Shown here: positions 59,069 to 64,000 of the stretch, piece by piece
Position numbering within the stretch: position 1 is the stretch's first letter
Layout: the number at the start of each line of letters is the position of its first letter
NCBI GenBank assembly: GCA_910579425.1
Contig: CAJTVL010000006.1
Location: 1 to 64,000, forward strand
DNA length: 64,000 nt
Origin: an uncultured Lachnospiraceae bacterium
GTDB lineage: Bacteria; Bacillota; Clostridia; Lachnospirales; Lachnospiraceae
Direction of reading: 5' to 3'
The notes under the pieces: generated by a model
What the model was told of the DNA's origin: nothing
Database searches by the model: none
What the model saw: only the letters and a program-made list of their open reading frames with translations
Program-made: the position numbers and the translations under genes

Positions 59069-59743
59069 ATGGAAAGCTATAAGCAGGAATTTATAGAATT
59101 TATGGTGGAGAGCCAGGTGCTGAAATTCGGTGAATTCACCCTGAAAAGCGGCAGAAAGTCTCCCTTTTTTATGAACGCGGGAGGGTATGTAACCGGAAGT
59201 CAGCTCCGCAGGCTGGGAGAGTATTACGCGAAGGCCATCCATAACGCCTACGGCATTGATTTTGACGTACTCTTCGGCCCCGCCTACAAGGGGATTCCGC
59301 TTGCGGTGGCCACGGCGATGGCGATCAGCGAGCTTTATGGCAGGGAAATACGTTACTGCTCCAACCGCAAGGAGGTGAAGGATCACGGAGATACGGGCAT
59401 CCTTCTGGGCAGTAAGCTAAAGGACGGGGACAGGGTGGTGATTATTGAGGACGTGACCACCTCAGGCAAGTCCATTGAAGAAACCTTTCCTATAATCAGG
59501 GCGGCGGCAGATGTGGAGATCAGGGGACTTATGGTATCCTTAAACCGTATGGAAAGAGGACAGACGGATAAGAGCGCGCTGGAGGAAATCAGGGAAAAAT
59601 ACGGTTTTGAAACGGGCGCAATCGTTAATATGAAGGAAGTTGTGGAATACTTGTATCATAAACCCTGTCAGGGAAAGATTTATATAGATGATGAGATCAG
59701 GAAAGCATTGGAGGTCTATTACGGGCAGTACGGTGCAGACTGA
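59069..59743 (+). CDS. pyrE: Orotate phosphoribosyltransferase
   Basis: It joins orotate and PRPP to make OMP in pyrimidine synthesis. The 224 residues include the orotate region (FTLKSGRKSPFFMNAGGYVT) and the PRPP loop VVIIEDVTTSGKSIEET. The rest of the pyr genes are not here. GAGGTATAAAA precedes the ATG. Confidence 0.95.
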   Translation: MESYKQEFIEFMVESQVLKFGEFTLKSGRKSPFFMNAGGYVTGSQLRRLGEYYAKAIHNAYGIDFDVLFGPAYKGIPLAVATAMAISELYGREIRYCSNRKEVKDHGDTGILLGSKLKDGDRVVIIEDVTTSGKSIEETFPIIRAAADVEIRGLMVSLNRMERGQTDKSALEEIREKYGFETGAIVNMKEVVEYLYHKPCQGKIYIDDEIRKALEVYYGQYGAD

Positions 59744-59768
59744 CAGGACAGAAAGGGCAGAGGTGGTT

Positions 59769-59921
59769 ATGGAAGAGAGAGTATACAAGATTATGAACGG
59801 CGCAGGCGCCATGAATATTGCGGTAGGCGTTGTGACTTTAGTGACGGGAATTGTGTGCGGAACCCTGCTTCTGATTGGCGGGGCCAAGCTGCTGGCCGGC
59901 AAGTCGAAGATTTTATTTTAA
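59769..59921 (+). CDS. Small 50-residue membrane protein
   Basis: This small protein has one hydrophobic region of about 30 residues (MNIAVGVVTLVTGIVCGTLL and LIGGAKLLAG) and a short basic end. An AGAGGTGG lies just before the ATG at 59769. The longer in-frame reading from 59688 overlaps pyrE and is less likely. It is followed by another membrane gene. Confidence 0.65.
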   Translation: MEERVYKIMNGAGAMNIAVGVVTLVTGIVCGTLLLIGGAKLLAGKSKILF

Positions 59922-59993
59922 TGAGCTTTGGGATGGGAGGGCATTTCTGAAAAGGGATGCCTTTTGTCTCGTGGAAAAGAAAGAGGCTTGTAA

Positions 59994-60317
59994 ATGCTGA
60001 AAAGTAAGGGATTTATTTTTACCAACAAGAAGCATACCGAAAAAGGCATCATGTCAGCCATCCTGGGAGTGCTTGCCAATATCACAATGGGAACGGCAGT
60101 CTATTTTTCTTACCTGGGAGGGGGCGTATCCTCCCCGCGGTATGCCGCCGCCGCCCTTTTGGCGGTGGTATTTATGGCTGTGGGGCTGGGACTTGGAATC
60201 TGGTCTTCCACGGAGACGGAAAAGTTTCGATTGTTTACGGTGATTGGAATTATTGTAAATGTTCTGGCATTCGGAATGCTGAGTCTTATTTTATTCGCAG
60301 GGGCATATATGGACTGA
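59994..60317 (+). CDS. DUF6142-like small membrane protein
   Basis: This 107-residue protein has three hydrophobic segments (about 18-40, 48-70, 79-104) after a short basic start (MLKSKGFIFTNKKHTEKGIM). It resembles the DUF6142 family as I recall it, found mainly in Lachnospiraceae. AAAGAGGC precedes the ATG. Function unknown. Confidence 0.7.
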   Translation: MLKSKGFIFTNKKHTEKGIMSAILGVLANITMGTAVYFSYLGGGVSSPRYAAAALLAVVFMAVGLGLGIWSSTETEKFRLFTVIGIIVNVLAFGMLSLILFAGAYMD

Positions 60318-60338
60318 GAGAGGGCAGAGGACTGAGAA

Positions 60339-62402
60339 ATGATAGAAGAGAGATTTTTGCTTGCAAAAGAGAGAATCGGCGCGGTGGAAAAGGAAGCGGT
60401 GCTGGAGCAACGGTTTCAGGCATATTTTGGAAAGACGGCGGCTTTTCTTGGAATGGTCTGTGAGGAATATGAGTGGATTGCAGAAGGAGGGTTGACAGAC
60501 AGCCCCCTGGAGGAACTGCAAAACAGAAACCAAAGGCTCTATAAGGACATCCTTCCAAAGAATTACGAAAACAGCTACGCAAATCCCGGGGTATGTGCGC
60601 AGAAGCTGGGAGAGGAATACGGCAAAATTCTCTGCGCACTGTATGGGGAAATGCGCAGCTTGATTCCCCTGGCTTACGAGAAGCGGCTGGAGGAAATGGT
60701 CATCCGTCTTGAATTGTTTCTGGGGATCTACGGCAGCTTTTGCTGCAGCCGCGAGGAAGCGGGACTGCTGCCTGAGCCCGGGGCACTGCAGGAGAGTATT
60801 TACTGGTATGTGAGCGATTATGCCAGGGACGCGGCCCGAAAGCGCCTTGAGGACATGCTTGTGCCAAAGTCGGATTTTGCCGCCCGGATTGTGGAGGGGG
60901 ATTTGAGCGATTTCAGGTATCTGTATTATTTCGGAGAGTATATTACCGAAAATGAAATCAGGACCTGGAAGCATCTCACTTCCCTGCCGGAGGAAACCGT
61001 AAAGAAAATGGCGGATACCTATACGGAAGGGTATCGGATCGGCTTTGAGGCAGGGGGGAAGGATCTTTCCAAAAAGAAAACCGTGGATATTCGGTATCGT
61101 CTGGGATTTGAACCGATGATCCAAAAGGCTATTGATAATTTCCGGAAAATGGGGCTTGCGCCCACGATTTACCGGCTTCCTTCCAGCCTTCTTTATGTCA
61201 AAGGGGTGAACCCGACAGGATATTTCGGGGCGGCGGCCAATAAACAATATGATTTCGACCACAAGGACGATCTGGCGCTGGTGCTGGACAAAAAGCTGCT
61301 CCAAGTGCGTCTGGAGGCCTTAAAGGAAGGCTTTGAACAGTATCGGGAGCAGGCCGGCGTTTACGGCGGACCGGCAGTGGTGGAAACCTTCGGGGAAAAG
61401 CCGGCAGAGCTTAAGGAAAAGCCTCAGGCGCTGCATTTGTCCAGGGAGCAGCAAAAGTTCTCGGTGGAGTACCGCTCCGCCTCCGGGGAAATTCAGAACC
61501 GGTATATCAGGGGGGAGGAGAGAAGCTTTACGATTATTGCCTTTCCCACGCCGGAGATCGGAGAGGATTTCCCGGAAATTTTTGATGAAGTCATCCGGAT
61601 TAATACCCTTGACTACAAGCTTTATCAGCAGATTCAGCAGAAGCTCATAGACACCCTTGACCTGGGGAAATATGTGATCGTCAAGGGAATGAAGGGGAAC
61701 AGAACCAATCTTAAGGTGATGCTCCATGTGCTTTCGGACAAAGAAAAAGAAACCAATTTCGAAAACTGCGTGGCGGACGTGAATATTCCCGTGGGAGAGG
61801 TGTTCACTTCCCCGGTGCTCTCAGGCACGGAAGGAATCCTGCATGTAAGCCGGGTTTACCTAAACGAACTGGAATATCTGAATCTTGCAGTTACCATAAA
61901 GGACGGCATGGTAACGGATTATAGCTGCAGCAATTTCGACACTCCTGAGGAGAACCGCAAATACATTAAGGATAATGTACTTTTCCATCATGACAGCCTG
62001 CCCCTGGGAGAGTTTGCCATCGGCACCAACACTACTGCCTTTGTGGCGGCAAGGAAATATAAGATGGAAGATAAGCTCCCTATTCTGATCGCGGAAAAAA
62101 CCGGCCCCCACTTTGCCCTGGGGGATACCTGCTATTCCCATGCGGAGGATGTGAAGGTGTTTAACCCTGACAGGAAAGAAATCATTGCCAGGGACAATGA
62201 GTGTTCTCTCAAACGGAAGGAAAAGGACGCCTCGGCATACTTCAACTGTCATACGGACATTACAATCCCCTACAATGAGCTGGGGGAGGTCAGCGTGGTT
62301 ACTTATGAGGAGCAGGTGATTCCCATCATAGAGGAAGGCAGATTTGTTCTGCCGGGCTGCGAGGAGCTGAACCGTCCCCTGGAGGAGATGGGAAAGATTT
62401 AA
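60339..62402 (+). CDS. M29-like aminopeptidase with long N-terminal extension
   Basis: The last ~330 of 687 residues match the M29 (thermophilic aminopeptidase) family: DVNIPVGEVFTSPVLSGTEG, LPLGEFAIGTNTTAF and KTGPHFALGDTCYSHAED supply the expected Glu/His/Asp metal ligands. The first ~350 residues are helical and have no motif I know; family members are usually about 410 residues. It lies 21 bases after the DUF6142 gene. Cytoplasmic by lack of a signal. Confidence 0.82.
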   Translation: MIEERFLLAKERIGAVEKEAVLEQRFQAYFGKTAAFLGMVCEEYEWIAEGGLTDSPLEELQNRNQRLYKDILPKNYENSYANPGVCAQKLGEEYGKILCALYGEMRSLIPLAYEKRLEEMVIRLELFLGIYGSFCCSREEAGLLPEPGALQESIYWYVSDYARDAARKRLEDMLVPKSDFAARIVEGDLSDFRYLYYFGEYITENEIRTWKHLTSLPEETVKKMADTYTEGYRIGFEAGGKDLSKKKTVDIRYRLGFEPMIQKAIDNFRKMGLAPTIYRLPSSLLYVKGVNPTGYFGAAANKQYDFDHKDDLALVLDKKLLQVRLEALKEGFEQYREQAGVYGGPAVVETFGEKPAELKEKPQALHLSREQQKFSVEYRSASGEIQNRYIRGEERSFTIIAFPTPEIGEDFPEIFDEVIRINTLDYKLYQQIQQKLIDTLDLGKYVIVKGMKGNRTNLKVMLHVLSDKEKETNFENCVADVNIPVGEVFTSPVLSGTEGILHVSRVYLNELEYLNLAVTIKDGMVTDYSCSNFDTPEENRKYIKDNVLFHHDSLPLGEFAIGTNTTAFVAARKYKMEDKLPILIAEKTGPHFALGDTCYSHAEDVKVFNPDRKEIIARDNECSLKRKEKDASAYFNCHTDITIPYNELGEVSVVTYEEQVIPIIEEGRFVLPGCEELNRPLEEMGKI

Positions 62403-62523
62403 GGGGCGCATGGATTTCCCGGAAAGAAGTACAGAATGTAGTTGCGCAGGCATGGGGTTTTATAGTAAGATAAGAGGAAGAATGTTATAGAATAACAGGC
62501 ACAAGAAAGGGACAGGTAATTTT

Positions 62524-63024
62524 ATGGCACAGGTTGGAATCGTAATGGGCAGTGATTCGGATATGCCGGTTATGGCGAAAGCCGCGGATGTCTTGACAGA
62601 ACTTGGGATTTCCTTTGATATGAGAATCATTTCCGCCCACAGGGAGCCGGATGTTTTTTTTGAATATGCTAAGACGGCAGAAGAAAAGGGCTTTAAGGTG
62701 ATTATTGCCGGGGCGGGCATGGCGGCCCATTTGCCGGGAATGTGCGCGGCAATCTTTCCCATGCCCGTGATCGGAATCCCCATGCACACCACTTCTCTGG
62801 GAGGAAGGGATTCCCTTTATTCCATCGTACAGATGCCACAGGGCATTCCGGTGGCCACGGTGGCAATTAACGGAGGCGCTAACGCAGGGCTTTTGGCAGC
62901 CAAAATACTGGCTGTTTCGGACAAAGAGCTTTTGGCGAAGCTGAAGGAATATTCGGCAAGGCTTGGGGAGAGCGTTCAGAAAAAGGATGAGAGATTAGGG
63001 AAAGTGGGCTATCAGAATTATTAA
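62524..63024 (+). CDS. purE: N5-carboxyaminoimidazole ribonucleotide mutase
   Basis: It moves the carboxyl group in the sixth step of purine synthesis. The 166 residues have VGIVMGSDSDMPVM, the active-site RIISAHREPD and IIAGAGMAAHLPGM. A 67-base gap separates it from purM. A possible promoter (TTGCGC, 18 bases, TAAGAT) lies at 62442-62471. No purine riboswitch is visible. Confidence 0.96.
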   Translation: MAQVGIVMGSDSDMPVMAKAADVLTELGISFDMRIISAHREPDVFFEYAKTAEEKGFKVIIAGAGMAAHLPGMCAAIFPMPVIGIPMHTTSLGGRDSLYSIVQMPQGIPVATVAINGGANAGLLAAKILAVSDKELLAKLKEYSARLGESVQKKDERLGKVGYQNY

Positions 63025-63091
63025 GGATTTCCACAAATAGAGGATAAGCGGACAGAGCAATGCCCATTAAGCGGCAGGAATGAGAGGGAAA

Positions 63092-64000
63092 ATGGACTAC
63101 AAAAAAGCGGGAGTGGATATTGAAGCGGGATACCGCAGTGTGGAACTGATGAAGGAATATGTGAAGAAAACCATGCGCCCGGAGGTGCTGGGAGGACTGG
63201 GAGGTTTCTCAGGCGCTTTTTCCCTGGCGGCCATCAAGGACATGGAAAAGCCGGTTCTGGTATCCGGAACGGACGGGGTGGGAACAAAGTTAAAGCTGGC
63301 CTTCCTTATGGATCAGCATGACACTGTGGGAATCGACTGTGTGGCCATGTGTGTCAACGATATTGCCTGCGCAGGGGGAGAACCTCTGTTTTTCCTGGAT
63401 TATATTGCCTGCGGCAAAAATTATCCGGAAAAGATTGCCGCTATCGTAAAAGGGGTGGCAGAGGGCTGCAGGCAGGCCGGCGCGGCGCTGATCGGCGGAG
63501 AGACGGCGGAGCATCCGGGGCTTATGCCGCAGGAGGAATATGATCTGGCAGGCTTTGCAGTGGGCGTGGCAGACGAAAAGAACCTGATTACGGGCGCAAA
63601 GATAGAGCCCGGCGACGTGCTTGTAGGGCTGGCGTCCTCAGGCGTTCACAGCAACGGATTTTCGCTGGTAAGGAAGGTGTTTGACATGACCCGGGAGGGG
63701 CTTTCTACATACTATGAGGAGCTTGGGGCAACCTTGGGAGAGGTGCTTCTTACCCCCACAAGGATTTATGTCAAAGCATTGAAAAGCATAAAGGAGGCAG
63801 GGATTACCATAAAGGGCTGCAGCCATATTACAGGGGGAGGGTTCTATGAGAATATTCCCCGTATGCTGCCGGAAGGGGTATGCGCCGTAGTAGAGAAGGA
63901 CAGCTATCCGGTGCCCGCCATTTTTAAGCTCCTTCAGGAAAAAGGAAAGCTGGAAGAAAAGATGATGTACAATACCTACAATATGGGTCTTGGCATGGTG
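63092..64000 (+). CDS. purM: Phosphoribosylformylglycinamidine cyclo-ligase (AIR synthetase), 5' part
   Basis: It closes the imidazole ring with ATP, the fifth step of purine synthesis. The 303 codons read to the window edge without a stop, starting MDYKKAGVDIEAGYRSVELM. Motifs include VSGTDGVGTKLKLAF, DCVAMCVNDIACAGGEPLFF and LIGGETAEHPG. About 40 residues of the usual 340 are missing. GAGGG lies before the ATG. With purE it starts a pur cluster that continues to the right. Confidence 0.96.
   Translation, partial: MDYKKAGVDIEAGYRSVELMKEYVKKTMRPEVLGGLGGFSGAFSLAAIKDMEKPVLVSGTDGVGTKLKLAFLMDQHDTVGIDCVAMCVNDIACAGGEPLFFLDYIACGKNYPEKIAAIVKGVAEGCRQAGAALIGGETAEHPGLMPQEEYDLAGFAVGVADEKNLITGAKIEPGDVLVGLASSGVHSNGFSLVRKVFDMTREGLSTYYEELGATLGEVLLTPTRIYVKALKSIKEAGITIKGCSHITGGGFYENIPRMLPEGVCAVVEKDSYPVPAIFKLLQEKGKLEEKMMYNTYNMGLGMV

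Noticed and set aside
62403..62523. Purine riboswitch before purE
   Set aside because: The gap of 121 bases lacks the three-way junction motifs; only a possible promoter is seen.

Overview
The window looks like chromosomal DNA of an anaerobic Firmicute of the Lachnospiraceae / Clostridium cluster XIVa type. The evidence is the gene set: a Re-type citrate synthase beside NADP-isocitrate dehydrogenase, the GGGtGRT protein with its NifU-like partner, a class B sortase with BspA-like LRR surface proteins, LytTR/GHKL regulators, AGGAGG ribosome binding sites and A+T-rich -10/-35 promoters. No rRNA is present and the species cannot be named from this window.

Layout. (1) Positions 1 to about 6167 are the right part of an integrated element whose left end lies outside the window. 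It holds an Rpn-type nuclease, a small ORF, a frameshifted excisionase-like gene, broken remains of possible defence genes (a frameshifted large-ATPase C-terminus, an N-terminally truncated DUF1016/YhcG nuclease, a HerA/FtsK-type ATPase fragment), a DUF6262 protein and an intact large serine recombinase. The recombinase end lies inside the Walker A coding sequence of a minus-strand ABC ATPase gene (stump 6306-6167), and the last ~30 codons of the recombinase are read from that interrupted gene. (2) 6353-13191 is housekeeping: argH, asd, a DUF234 ATPase, topB and a left-handed beta-helix acyltransferase. (3) 13218-18625 is a two-gene signalling unit: a sugar-type solute-binding lipoprotein and a 1310-residue hybrid histidine kinase, with no permeases. 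(4) 18749-19210 holds tRNA-Ala(CGC), tandem hairpin repeats and terminators. (5) On the minus strand are GGGtGRT and the Fe-S scaffold-like gene. (6) 21449-32059 is a cell-surface locus: sortase B, two large LRR proteins with nearly identical C-terminal sorting signals, and a subtilase. (7) 32119-35669 is a citrate/2-oxoglutarate operon: Re-citrate synthase, a GntR/FCD regulator and icd, with a GntR-like palindrome over the promoter.

(8) 35684-39186 holds a 48-residue minus-strand gene, a MATE transporter, a coiled-coil protein and an EAL-like/HDOD protein. (9) 39427-43053 is an A+T-rich two-gene restriction-modification cassette (nuclease-methyltransferase fusion plus S subunit). (10) 43099-48558 encodes a LytTR regulator, a soluble GHKL kinase and a heterodimeric ABC exporter, with a strong hairpin terminator between the regulators and the transporter. 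(11) 48639-64000 is mostly housekeeping: signal peptidase I, thrS, a GT39-like membrane protein, a DUF1540 protein, a lipoprotein, infC-rpmI-rplT with an L20-type leader and an ATT start codon, a PepD-like dipeptidase, an AI-2E family permease, pyrE, small membrane proteins, an M29-like aminopeptidase with a long N-terminal extension, purE and the 5' part of purM.

Family names come from reading motifs and recalling families. No searches were run, so names without a visible diagnostic motif are inferences.
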